Below, piece after piece: positions 52,721 to 60,250 of a stretch of 64,000 nucleotides of DNA. Position numbers and translations under genes: made by a program. Source of the stretch: Clostridiales bacterium (GTDB lineage Bacteria > Bacillota > Clostridia > Saccharofermentanales > Saccharofermentanaceae); assembly GCA_017964005.1 (NCBI GenBank), contig JAGCSR010000031.1, forward strand, positions 1 through 64,000. The letters run 5' to 3'. The notes beneath the pieces are model-generated. The model was not told where the DNA came from. It made no database searches and saw nothing but the letters and a program-made list of their open reading frames with translations. Numbering within the stretch: position 1 is the first letter of the stretch; each line of letters starts with the position of its first letter.

Positions 52721-53521
52721 ATGAGCACACTCGAACTTCTGGCAAATGTTCTTGAGTATATCGAACAGCATATTACCGAAGATATCCATACGGATGATAT
52801 TGCCAAGGCTTGTTTTTGTTCCCGTTCGTCACTTGAGAAGATCTTCCGTTTTGCAAATCACATCTCCGTTCGTGATTACATCATCAGGAGAAGGATGACC
52901 AGGGCGGGAGCAACACTTGTTATGTGCCCTGACATGAGCATACTCGATGTGGCGGTGATGTACGGTTATTCGAGCAATGAGGCTTTTACCAGAGCGTTCA
53001 GACAGGTGTGGAACCAATTGCCGTCCGAACACCGCGCCAGAAAGCGGCCTACGGAACTTTACCCGAGGCTGGATACGCCCCGGGAGTCAGGAGATGATCT
53101 TATGAATAATATCAGGAAGTTTGACATCAGGAATCTTTACGATATCTTTCAGCAGCGCCGGGATTGCTGGTTCATTTGCGCAGACATAAAGCACCTTATC
53201 CCCATCAACGAGATCTCGCGCAAGGCGGGAGACCTGGCGATAGTCGAGTCCATGGCAAGGCTTGATGCAGTCGCAGAAGAAGACGACATCGTCTTCAGGA
53301 TCGGCGGGGACGAGTTCGTCATACTTACCGCAAGTCCGGATGAAGCGGCTGCCAGGGAGAAGCAGGACATGATCCTGCTTCATAACGGGGAATGCATCAA
53401 CTTCGAAGGCCGGGATATCCCGCTGTCACTTTATGTATGCACATTAAAACTCGATAAAAAGACCGAAAGGTACGGCGAGCTCTTCACGGCCCTCTGGAAA
53501 GCTGTGGCTGAAGTAAAGTGA
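52721..53521 (+). CDS. AraC-type helix-turn-helix fused to a GGDEF domain
   Basis: 266 aa. An N-terminal AraC DNA-binding domain (about 5-105) with two helix-turn-helix units (IHTDDIAKACFCSRSSLEKI; MSILDVAVMYGYSSNEAFTRAFRQ) is followed by a short linker and a GGDEF-like domain. The latter shows CADIKHLIPIN, KAGD and RIGGDEFVIL (GGDEF at 195-199), but is shorter than usual and has several changes in the substrate loop. Direct coupling of DNA binding to diguanylate cyclase or c-di-GMP/GTP sensing is suggested. GGAGC precedes ATG 52721. Confidence 0.82.
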   Translation: MSTLELLANVLEYIEQHITEDIHTDDIAKACFCSRSSLEKIFRFANHISVRDYIIRRRMTRAGATLVMCPDMSILDVAVMYGYSSNEAFTRAFRQVWNQLPSEHRARKRPTELYPRLDTPRESGDDLMNNIRKFDIRNLYDIFQQRRDCWFICADIKHLIPINEISRKAGDLAIVESMARLDAVAEEDDIVFRIGGDEFVILTASPDEAAAREKQDMILLHNGECINFEGRDIPLSLYVCTLKLDKKTERYGELFTALWKAVAEVK

Positions 53522-53573
53522 CATTGTCTGTTATACTGTATTTTACAAGAACAATGTAAAGGACACCTTAGAC

Positions 53574-54125
53574 ATGAATAAGACCGGAACACGCGATATA
53601 GAGACTGCAAGACTCCTTCTTCGAAGGTTCGTTATAGAAGATGCGGATGCAATGTACGCCAATTGGTGCTCAGATCCTGAAGTAACCAGATTCCTTACCT
53701 GGCCGACACATATTGATGTTGAGGTAACGAGAAGTGTCCTGAACGATTGGATCCCGCAGTATGATAACGGCGATTACTTCAATTGGGCGATGGAACTTAA
53801 GGACACGGGTGAGCTGATCGGCAACATTTCAGTTGTGCAGGTCAGGGAAGATATCGGAGAAGCCCATATGGGTTACTGCATGTCCAAGGCTCATTGGGGC
53901 TGCGACCTGATGCCTGAGGCTCTGACCGCGGTTATGGATTATCTGTTTGATGTGGTCGGGATGAACAGGGTCAGCGCGGTGCATGACGTTAATAACCCCA
54001 AGTCAGGCCGCGTTATGGACAAAGCCGGTATGAAGAGGGAGGGGATACTCCGTCAGGCCGGCAGGAACAATCAGGGCATCATCGATGAAGTTTGGCATTC
54101 GATGATAAGGTCCGATCGGACCTGA
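53574..54125 (+). CDS. GNAT acetyltransferase, RimJ/RimL type
   Basis: 183 aa. RLLLRRFVIEDADAMYANWCSD at the start, IGNISVVQV, IGEAHMGYCMSKAHWGCDLMPEAL for the acetyl-CoA pocket, and VSAVHDVNNPKSGRVMDKAGMKREG for the C-terminal motif. The substrate, whether a protein N-terminus or a small amine, cannot be told. TATACT and an ACATTGT/ACAATGT inverted repeat lie in the 52-nt gap before it. Convergent with the SLH-like gene. Confidence 0.92.
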   Translation: MNKTGTRDIETARLLLRRFVIEDADAMYANWCSDPEVTRFLTWPTHIDVEVTRSVLNDWIPQYDNGDYFNWAMELKDTGELIGNISVVQVREDIGEAHMGYCMSKAHWGCDLMPEALTAVMDYLFDVVGMNRVSAVHDVNNPKSGRVMDKAGMKREGILRQAGRNNQGIIDEVWHSMIRSDRT

Positions 54126-54128
54126 AGG

Positions 54129-54524
54129 TTATCTTATCGACAGAAGACGCCTTATGTGATCTTTGTTGACCTCATCGCTGTCTTCGCCGTCCAGGTCAAA
54201 CCACAGGAACCTTCCGCCTTCCATTAAGTCCTTTGCATCCATTACACCGTGAAGGTACATCTGGGCTATGTGATTCGCGCATACCCTGCAGTCGTAAAGA
54301 TCTCTTAAGACCTCGGCATCCTTTATGTCGAGGTCTTGAATATTTTTGACTTTGAGAAGGTACATATGGAGGATCCGGGCAACATTCTTGCGGGTTATCG
54401 GGTCTTGGCGGAAGACCTCGTCCTGAACCTCAAGCCATCCTGCTTGTCTTCCACGCTCGAAAATATTGACAGGGTCTTCTCCTGTTTCCTTGCAGAATAA
54501 ACTGATGAATCCTTCAGTCGTCAT
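54129..54524 (-). CDS. Small SLH-like protein overlapping the alpha-galactosidase gene
   Basis: 131 aa from ATG 54524, overlapping the GH27 stop (ATGA). DPITRKNVARILHMYL and VCANHIAQMYLHGVMDA resemble the two halves of an S-layer homology repeat, with a preceding weaker copy. There is no signal peptide. It may be a detached C-terminal module of the enzyme encoded upstream, or an independent partner. Weakly supported. Confidence 0.55.
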   Translation of the reverse strand: MTTEGFISLFCKETGEDPVNIFERGRQAGWLEVQDEVFRQDPITRKNVARILHMYLLKVKNIQDLDIKDAEVLRDLYDCRVCANHIAQMYLHGVMDAKDLMEGGRFLWFDLDGEDSDEVNKDHIRRLLSIR

Positions 54525-56263
54525 GATGCCGGTGTGATCCTTATGATCTTCGAATCGCAAGGCCCGAGAGGACCTGCTGAGAAAATACGGTCAGTCGTCC
54601 TTACGGTCTCTTTGGTGTAAAGATCTCTGATGTCAAATCCTGACGCGTTTGCGAATAAATCCCTATTGACCATCTTGCTCCCGATCTTGTCGAGAATCAG
54701 TTCTATGGATATCTTCGGGTCATCTGCTCTTGTCTCTTTATCGAGGTTAAAGAACGCCAGGGCTAAATCTCCGTTTGCAAGAGGCTTTGCCAGCACATCG
54801 ATCCTTCTTATGTCTCTTATGTATTCCTTGTCGGGTTCTTCACATTCGATAGTAGTAAAGATCCTCTTGGCCTGTATCCCCAGGGGATCCTGGTTGAGTG
54901 CGATAAGGTCTTCGTCGGAGATGATGTTATGGACCGCATCTCCTTTTGAGACTTTGCGGAGGTCGAGTCCCAGCATCAGGGGCGCATTCAGCATGCACCA
55001 CATAGCCATATGCGAGCGGCTCATCGTATCGTCGATCCCGTTCATTCCTATCACCATCATGTCCGGGTCGTTCCAGCCTTTGGTGAGTCCTGAGAATTCG
55101 TCCATGATCACAGCCTTGTTGTACTGGGATGTGATGGACAGAGTATAATCGTCGTTCCAGGACGCTTTGCCCGGCGTGCCGTCGGATCCGACCTGGAATT
55201 TGATATCGTTTAATATCCTCCAGGAATCTCCGACCTTATGTCCCCAGTCCTGAGGCTGTGTCTTGCCCCATTCGCAGATGGACATGGTGATGTTGCTGCC
55301 GCCGGCTTTATCCAGCTCTTGTCTTATTCTGGTATAAGACTGCAGGGTGTTTTCCTGCCGTCTGTGGTTCATCAGGCGGATCCTGTTCGTTCCTTTATGA
55401 AGTCTGATGCTAATTGTATCAGATATAACGAATTCTTCCGGGCTTTCCGTTGCAGGAAGGAGACCGTCGAAGAAAACCTCGTCATTGACTGCGGCCTGAA
55501 GCCACTCGCCGATTCCTTCTTCGCGTCCCGTTGCATATGTTACGTTGAACTCCGAGGTCTTATCTTTATCCGACAGTATCTCCCAAATGAGTTCACTGCT
55601 CTGAAGTCCGACGGGTGTGCGGTCGGGAGCCGTGCCGTCGTAGGTCCCGATGAAGGTCACATATCCGTCCTTGACCTCGGCTCTGGTTCCGGTAATGATC
55701 GCATCTTTGGCTTCATGCGTTATGCCGTCGATCTCGATACTCTTTATGTTCGGCGCGAAAGTAAACCTGGCATTCTCCGTATCTGCGAAAGTCGCATTGT
55801 CCCAGGGGTAGTAGCAGTTATCGACTTTGATGAAGTCTATGCCCCACTTTACGTAATCCTCGCAGTCCTCTTTCTCATGTCCGCAGATACCGACTTCTAT
55901 CCCTGAACACAGCTTCGTTCCGATATCGTTATACATCCCGAACTTAAGCCCGTTTGCGTGTATGAAGTCAGATAACTTTCCGAACCCTGAAGGGAACTTC
56001 ACATCATCTGCCGCAAGGCGTCCTTCGATCCTTACAGGCATGTAGCAGCCGTCGTCGAGGACAATATATTCATATCCGAGTTTATCGAGACCGAGTTCCA
56101 GGATCTTGCCGACCATGGTACGGGTCAGTTCTTCCGTGTTCCCGCTCCCGAAAGCATTCCAGCTGTTCCAGCCCATGGCAGGGAGCCTTTTTGTCCTGTG
56201 ATCTGACCTGGAGAAGCTGTCGTGCCTTAAGTCTTTGTCTTCGATGGGGGAGGGTCTGTCCAT
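54521..56263 (-). CDS. GH27-like alpha-galactosidase with inserted domain, intracellular
   Basis: 580 aa without a signal peptide. Barrel motifs are MGWNSWNAFG (30-39), YIVLDDGCY, nucleophile Asp148 in FIKVDNCYYP and the acid/base motif KGWNDPDMMVIG (395-406). About 150 residues (160-310), mostly beta, are inserted between the nucleophile and acid/base regions; this looks like a carbohydrate-binding-type domain. It should release galactose from alpha-galactosides such as raffinose-family sugars taken up by the cell. No transporter is adjacent. AAGGAG precedes ATG 56263. Confidence 0.85.
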   Translation of the reverse strand: MDRPSPIEDKDLRHDSFSRSDHRTKRLPAMGWNSWNAFGSGNTEELTRTMVGKILELGLDKLGYEYIVLDDGCYMPVRIEGRLAADDVKFPSGFGKLSDFIHANGLKFGMYNDIGTKLCSGIEVGICGHEKEDCEDYVKWGIDFIKVDNCYYPWDNATFADTENARFTFAPNIKSIEIDGITHEAKDAIITGTRAEVKDGYVTFIGTYDGTAPDRTPVGLQSSELIWEILSDKDKTSEFNVTYATGREEGIGEWLQAAVNDEVFFDGLLPATESPEEFVISDTISIRLHKGTNRIRLMNHRRQENTLQSYTRIRQELDKAGGSNITMSICEWGKTQPQDWGHKVGDSWRILNDIKFQVGSDGTPGKASWNDDYTLSITSQYNKAVIMDEFSGLTKGWNDPDMMVIGMNGIDDTMSRSHMAMWCMLNAPLMLGLDLRKVSKGDAVHNIISDEDLIALNQDPLGIQAKRIFTTIECEEPDKEYIRDIRRIDVLAKPLANGDLALAFFNLDKETRADDPKISIELILDKIGSKMVNRDLFANASGFDIRDLYTKETVRTTDRIFSAGPLGPCDSKIIRITPAS

Positions 56264-56309
56264 GTCCTTATGCTCCTTAATATCCTGATATCCTGATTAT
56301 ACAATATAG

Positions 56310-56325
56310 TGGAATAAATGTTCCA
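56310..56325. promoter_or_regulatory. Palindrome upstream of the alpha-galactosidase gene
   Basis: TGGAATAAATGTTCCA, with TGGAA/TTCCA arms, 47 nt upstream of the GH27 start, next to a minus-strand TATAAT at 56299-56304. A candidate operator for sugar-dependent control. Confidence 0.4.
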
Positions 56326-56422
56326 GGATATGTCAAAGCCTTTAATATCAGGGCATATAAGGCTAAACATAGATGCGTATCTATATGACGCTGATAACAA
56401 GAGAACATAGCCAAAAAAACAT

Positions 56423-56451
56423 TTTACAAAGTGATACAAAACTTGTAAAAT
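56423..56451 (+). promoter_or_regulatory. Promoter of the Na/Pi cotransporter gene with overlapping inverted repeat
   Basis: TTTACA (56423-56428), 17-nt spacer, TAAAAT (56446-56451). TTTTACAAAGT (56422-56432) and ACTTGTAAAA (56441-56450) form an inverted repeat covering both boxes, so a regulator could act here. Confidence 0.5.
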
Positions 56452-56492
56452 GCAGGCTGAAAGAAGAGTTTTATGATATGGAGATTTAAGAA

Positions 56493-58262
56493 ATGGATAT
56501 TTTTTCGTTTATTACTCTTTTTGGAGGATTGGCTTTCTTCTTGTTCGGAATGAAGGTCCTTTCCGATTCCCTTAAGAAAACAGCGGGCGGCAAGCTCGAA
56601 TCCCTTTTGAAGAAAGCAACCGATAACCCCATCAAGGGACTTGGTATCGGCGCCATCATCACGGTTGCGATCCAGTCCTCATCTGCCATGACCGTCATGC
56701 TGGTAGGTTTTGTTAACTCCGGCCTCATGGAACTGGCAGAGACTGTAGGCGTTATCTTCGGATCTGACATCGGGACCACACTTACTGCATGGATCCTGTC
56801 CCTGTCCGGTATCGACGGCGGAGACGTGTTCATCCTGAGGTTCCTTAAGCCTTCCTGCTTCTGCCTTGTATTCGCCCTTATCGGCGTCCTGCTGCTTCTG
56901 GCGGCTAAGAAGCAGAAGAACAAGGACATCGGCACCATGCTCCTGGGCTTTGCCATCCTCATGCAGGGCATGACCATGATGAGCGACTCCATGGCTCCGC
57001 TTCGTGAGATGGAAAGCTTCACTGACATCCTTACCACATTCAAGAATCCTTTCCTTGGTGTTCTTGCAGGTGCTGTCATCACAGGTATCATCCAGAGTTC
57101 CGCAGCTTCCATCGGTATCCTGCAGGGCTTGTCCATGACAGGTCAGCTTTCATACTCAGTTGCGATCCCCCTGATCCTGGGTGCCAATATCGGAACCTGC
57201 GCCACGGCAGTCCTGTCTTCCATCGGTGTCAACCGTGACGCTAAGAGAGTTACCGCGATCCATGTTGAGATCAAGGTCATAGGCACCATAATCTGGCTCA
57301 TAGCTTTCTGCCTCATGAACTATGTTTTCGATGTTCCGTTCATGGACGACAAGATCGGAATAGTCGGGATCGCTATGGTCCACTCCATCTTCAATATCTC
57401 CAATGCCATAATACTTATGCCTTTTAAGAACCTGCTGGTAAAACTTTCCAAGATCTTCATCAAGGAGAAGGCAGATGAGAAGGAGTTCATCCTGGATGAG
57501 CGTCTCATGCTTACACCTCCTATCGCTGTTGCCGAGTGCCGCAATGTCATGAAGAAGATGGCATCCAAGGCCAAGACCGGACTTGATATCTCAACCCTCA
57601 TGCTCCTGAACGGTTATAACGATCCGGACTTTGAGGCTATCAAGAAGAATGAGGAAGGCATTGATAAATACGAAGATATCATCGGATCCTACCTAATGAA
57701 GCTGACTACCACACAGCATCTGTCCGAAGTAGACAAGAAGAAGTCCTCTATGATGCTCCAGACAGTAGGTGAGATAGAGAGGATCGCGGACCACGCCAAC
57801 TACCTTTCAAACTCTTCCGAAGAGATGCACAACAAGAAACTGGTATTCTCCGATAATGCAGATGAGGAACTTAAGCGCATCATCAGTGCAGTCCGTGAGA
57901 TCTACACCATGGCCATAGACTGCTTCATGTCAGATAATGCAGCAGGTGCTAAGGATATAGGTCCCTTGAGGATCGTTATCTCCGAGATGAGTGATGAGTT
58001 CAAGGCAGCCCACGTCGAAAGACTTGCATCCGGAACCTGCACCACATCCCAGGGATTCGTATTCAATGACATCCTCTATAGCTGCGTCCGTATCGCAGAG
58101 CACAGCCTTAACATCGCTGCGATCTCCTACAGGTTCAACAGCCCTTCCAACGAGGACTACACTACATACATGCACGACTTCAAGCAGTTGAAGGATAAGG
58201 CCAGCGAACGCAAGTATCAGGAATACCACGATAAATACGCTCACCCTGTAAAAGCAGAATAA
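56493..58262 (+). CDS. Na/Pi cotransporter family protein with PhoU-like tail
   Basis: 589 aa. Two copies of the Na/Pi cotransporter repeat (first: GLGIGAIITVAIQSSSAMTV; second: VITGIIQSSAASIGIL) in a membrane region up to about residue 320, then a cytoplasmic helical PhoU-like domain (about 345-570). It probably imports phosphate with sodium. The QSS motifs, the hallmark of the family, are both present. GGAG precedes ATG 56493, and a strong terminator follows. Confidence 0.93.
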   Translation: MDIFSFITLFGGLAFFLFGMKVLSDSLKKTAGGKLESLLKKATDNPIKGLGIGAIITVAIQSSSAMTVMLVGFVNSGLMELAETVGVIFGSDIGTTLTAWILSLSGIDGGDVFILRFLKPSCFCLVFALIGVLLLLAAKKQKNKDIGTMLLGFAILMQGMTMMSDSMAPLREMESFTDILTTFKNPFLGVLAGAVITGIIQSSAASIGILQGLSMTGQLSYSVAIPLILGANIGTCATAVLSSIGVNRDAKRVTAIHVEIKVIGTIIWLIAFCLMNYVFDVPFMDDKIGIVGIAMVHSIFNISNAIILMPFKNLLVKLSKIFIKEKADEKEFILDERLMLTPPIAVAECRNVMKKMASKAKTGLDISTLMLLNGYNDPDFEAIKKNEEGIDKYEDIIGSYLMKLTTTQHLSEVDKKKSSMMLQTVGEIERIADHANYLSNSSEEMHNKKLVFSDNADEELKRIISAVREIYTMAIDCFMSDNAAGAKDIGPLRIVISEMSDEFKAAHVERLASGTCTTSQGFVFNDILYSCVRIAEHSLNIAAISYRFNSPSNEDYTTYMHDFKQLKDKASERKYQEYHDKYAHPVKAE

Positions 58263-58278
58263 GAAGTAATCTTCCCGG

Positions 58279-58311
58279 GGGTCGTCTCACACGAGGCGAC
58301 CCTTGTTTTTT
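58279..58311 (+). terminator. Rho-independent terminator
   Basis: GGGTCGTCTC (58279-58288) pairs with GAGGCGACCC (58293-58302), one G-T pair, followed by TTG and six T. It ends the Na/Pi cotransporter gene. Confidence 0.9.
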
Positions 58312-58348
58312 GCCCGCATCTTAAGTTGCCTTGCCTTTTTGATCAAAT

Positions 58349-58412
58349 CCCCAAAATCCTTGATCTGATCGAAAATCTGATGGTGAATTTTCGATCATAT
58401 CCTTGTTTGGGG
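58349..58412. repeat. Long imperfect hairpin between convergent genes
   Basis: GATCGAAAAT (58367-58376) and ATTTTCGATC (58387-58396) are exact inverted repeats, nested inside CCCCAAA (58349-58355) and TTTGGGG (58406-58412). There is no T-run and no gene. It lies between two terminators. Structural or protein-binding role unknown. Confidence 0.6.
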
Positions 58413-58424
58413 GAAGATATCTGC

Positions 58425-58472
58425 AAAACTAAAAGACCGCTCCGGCCCTTATTCCGATCAGGAGCAGTCTTT
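58425..58472 (-). terminator. Terminator of the LytTR-DUF3021 operon
   Basis: On the minus strand AAAGACTGCTCC pairs with GGAGCGGTCTTT around a 17-nt loop (one mismatch), followed by TAGTTTTG. Confidence 0.75.
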
Positions 58473-58497
58473 ATTGTTGTTAATAGATCACGGGGGA

Positions 58498-58935
58498 TCA
58501 TTTCTTCATTTCCTGGATCTTGTCGTTCATGACCTTGGCTTCGTGACGGTAATATCTCATGAAGCAGAACCAGATGATGAATGCTACTGCGAGCTGGATG
58601 CCTGCGATGGCAAGTCCCTGCCAGATTGTAGTTGCGGCGCCAAACCACCCTACTGAATAAGCTACCACTGTGTAGATGGTGCAGCCGATGCCCATGTGGA
58701 TCAGGACCTTTACCGGCATGGGGAGTTTATCGATGTTGTAGACGAAGGTGGGAAGTCCGAATCCCAGTCCGATGATGGCGCAGCCTGCAACCATCTGGGT
58801 GAACCTGTAGTTTTCCAGGGAGAAGTTGCCTTGGTATCCGATATCGAAAACTACTCCGATGATGCAGAAGATGACCATTGCCATTGCGATCCCTGCTAAT
58901 GAACTTTTGATAAGGTCTTTTACTATGTTTCTCAT
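58498..58935 (-). CDS. DUF3021 four-TM membrane protein
   Basis: 145 aa with four hydrophobic helices and a basic C-terminus (MRYYRHEAKVMNDKIQEMKK). DUF3021 proteins are regularly encoded with LytTR regulators and hold them in check, as in the streptococcal HdrRM/BrsRM systems; the LytTR gene is 12 nt upstream here. AGGAGG precedes ATG 58935. Confidence 0.87.
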   Translation of the reverse strand: MRNIVKDLIKSSLAGIAMAMVIFCIIGVVFDIGYQGNFSLENYRFTQMVAGCAIIGLGFGLPTFVYNIDKLPMPVKVLIHMGIGCTIYTVVAYSVGWFGAATTIWQGLAIAGIQLAVAFIIWFCFMRYYRHEAKVMNDKIQEMKK

Positions 58936-58947
58936 TTTGTAATCCTC

Positions 58948-59385
58948 CTATATTCCAAGATATTTTTTGAATTCCGGCAGATATTTCCTGGACACATAAT
59001 CTTTGCAGCCGTTCCTCAGTTTGAGGAGAAGGGTGCCGGTGAATCCGGGTTCTATGCTGTCCATATAGGACAGGTTGATCAGTGTTGTCTTGGATATCTG
59101 CATGAACTTTGAACCAAGTTGCTGTCCCACTTCGTACAGGCGTTTGCGGGAACGGTATCTGTTCCTGTCGGTATAGATTATGGTATCTTTATCCTCAACC
59201 CTTACCATGTATATCTCATCGGACTTTAAGACGACGATGTCTTCTTCGTTTGCCAGGGCTGTGATCGGTTGTTCTGTGGAACTGAACAGATCTACCATGC
59301 GCTGGATCTCATCCGTCATCTTATCGGTACAGATCACCGCATATGCTTCTTTGTATTCAGGTGAGATATCAACTTTAACTTTCAT
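58948..59385 (-). CDS. LytTR-family DNA-binding regulator
   Basis: 145 aa from ATG 59385, which has AAAGGAGG upstream; the frame extends further but without a ribosome site. There is no receiver domain. The LytTR domain occupies about 45-145: VVLKSDEIYMVRVEDKD, RYRSRKRLYEVGQQL, FMQISKTTLINLSYMDSI and LRNGCKDYVSRKYLPEFKKYL. It is probably autoregulated through the direct repeats at 59454-59490 and inhibited by the DUF3021 partner. Confidence 0.92.
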   Translation of the reverse strand: MKVKVDISPEYKEAYAVICTDKMTDEIQRMVDLFSSTEQPITALANEEDIVVLKSDEIYMVRVEDKDTIIYTDRNRYRSRKRLYEVGQQLGSKFMQISKTTLINLSYMDSIEPGFTGTLLLKLRNGCKDYVSRKYLPEFKKYLGI

Positions 59386-59422
59386 TCCATGACCTCCTTT
59401 CGCTTTGTTGGTCACAGCATAC

Positions 59423-59490
59423 AGTATAACGCGGAACCAGTCACAGAAAATGCGGTAAGTGGCAAAAAATCGAAGGTGAAATGCAAAAAA
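59423..59490 (-). promoter_or_regulatory. Putative LytTR direct-repeat operator and -10 element
   Basis: On the minus strand TTTTTTGCATTTCACC (59475-59490) and TTTTTTGCCACTTACC (59454-59469) repeat in the same direction 21 nt apart, two helical turns, as LytTR sites usually do. A TATACT -10 lies downstream at 59423-59428 and the -35 position is poor, which fits activator-dependent transcription. Confidence 0.55.
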
Positions 59491-59553
59491 GCCGTACAAT
59501 AGTGTCGGATAGAAGGGACAGACAGTAAGTATAAAAGCAGAAAGGGATATAAG

Positions 59554-60207
59554 ATGCCTCCGAGCCACCATTCGCATTCATCACACTCATCTCATTCGTC
59601 GCACTCGTCGCATTCGCATTCGCATTCTTCGCACTCGTCACGTTCTTCGGGCGGCAGCAGTTATTCGTCCGCAAGGGTCCGGAGCAACCAGCCTTCAGGG
59701 TGGAATACAGCAAGGCACGGAAATACCATTAACTATTATTTCCGTGACCACGACTATGTGTACTATCCCCACGACTGGACAAATGAAGCGGGAGTCACAT
59801 TTAAGGAAGGTTATTACGACGAGAACGGCGTCCACTATACAAACATTGCCGCAGCCAACGTCCAAACGACACTTACGTGTAAATACTGCGGCACGAAGAT
59901 GCTGTATAAGTGGCAGGAAGGAACGATCCCGAACTGCACGTCCTGCGGAGGCCAGATCCAGATCGATAAGATAGATGTGGTCAAGTCAACGTCAGTGTGG
60001 AGTTCCAAGAGGCCGGTGTGGATATCCCTGTTCGTGTATCTCGGGATCACCTTTGCTTTCCCGGTTCTTTGCGTGACAATAGCTTTTTTCTACATGATCC
60101 CGACAAGTACGACACTTCCAAACTCTGGCATTTTGAGGATAAGAACAAGAACGATCTTTACTGATAATTTGCCTCATAATAAGTTTGCCAAAGTTGGTTT
60201 ACTATAG
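59554..60207 (+). CDS. His/Ser-rich zinc-ribbon membrane protein, possibly frameshifted at its end
   Basis: 217 aa as read. The N-terminus is a His-Ser repeat of about 30 residues, then a Tyr-rich region, a zinc ribbon (CKYCGTKM...NCTSCGGQI) and one membrane helix. After T6 at 60084-60089 the sequence looks unnatural (TSTTLPNSGILRIRTRT); in the -1 frame it reads LHDPDKYDTSKLWHFED and ends at TGA 60162-60164, which is more protein-like. T-TTT-TTC there is a canonical slippery heptamer. The function is unknown; metal binding is likely. Confidence 0.68.
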   Translation: MPPSHHSHSSHSSHSSHSSHSHSHSSHSSRSSGGSSYSSARVRSNQPSGWNTARHGNTINYYFRDHDYVYYPHDWTNEAGVTFKEGYYDENGVHYTNIAAANVQTTLTCKYCGTKMLYKWQEGTIPNCTSCGGQIQIDKIDVVKSTSVWSSKRPVWISLFVYLGITFAFPVLCVTIAFFYMIPTSTTLPNSGILRIRTRTIFTDNLPHNKFAKVGLL

Positions 60208-60250
60208 TAAACTGACAGCAGGTTAATTAAATAGATCAGGGGGATTTATT

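Noticed and set aside
54108-54123. Perfect 16-bp palindrome AGGTCCGATCGGACCT at the end of the GNAT gene
   Set aside because: It is within the last codons, has no T-run and is too short to claim as a terminator or operator without conservation data.
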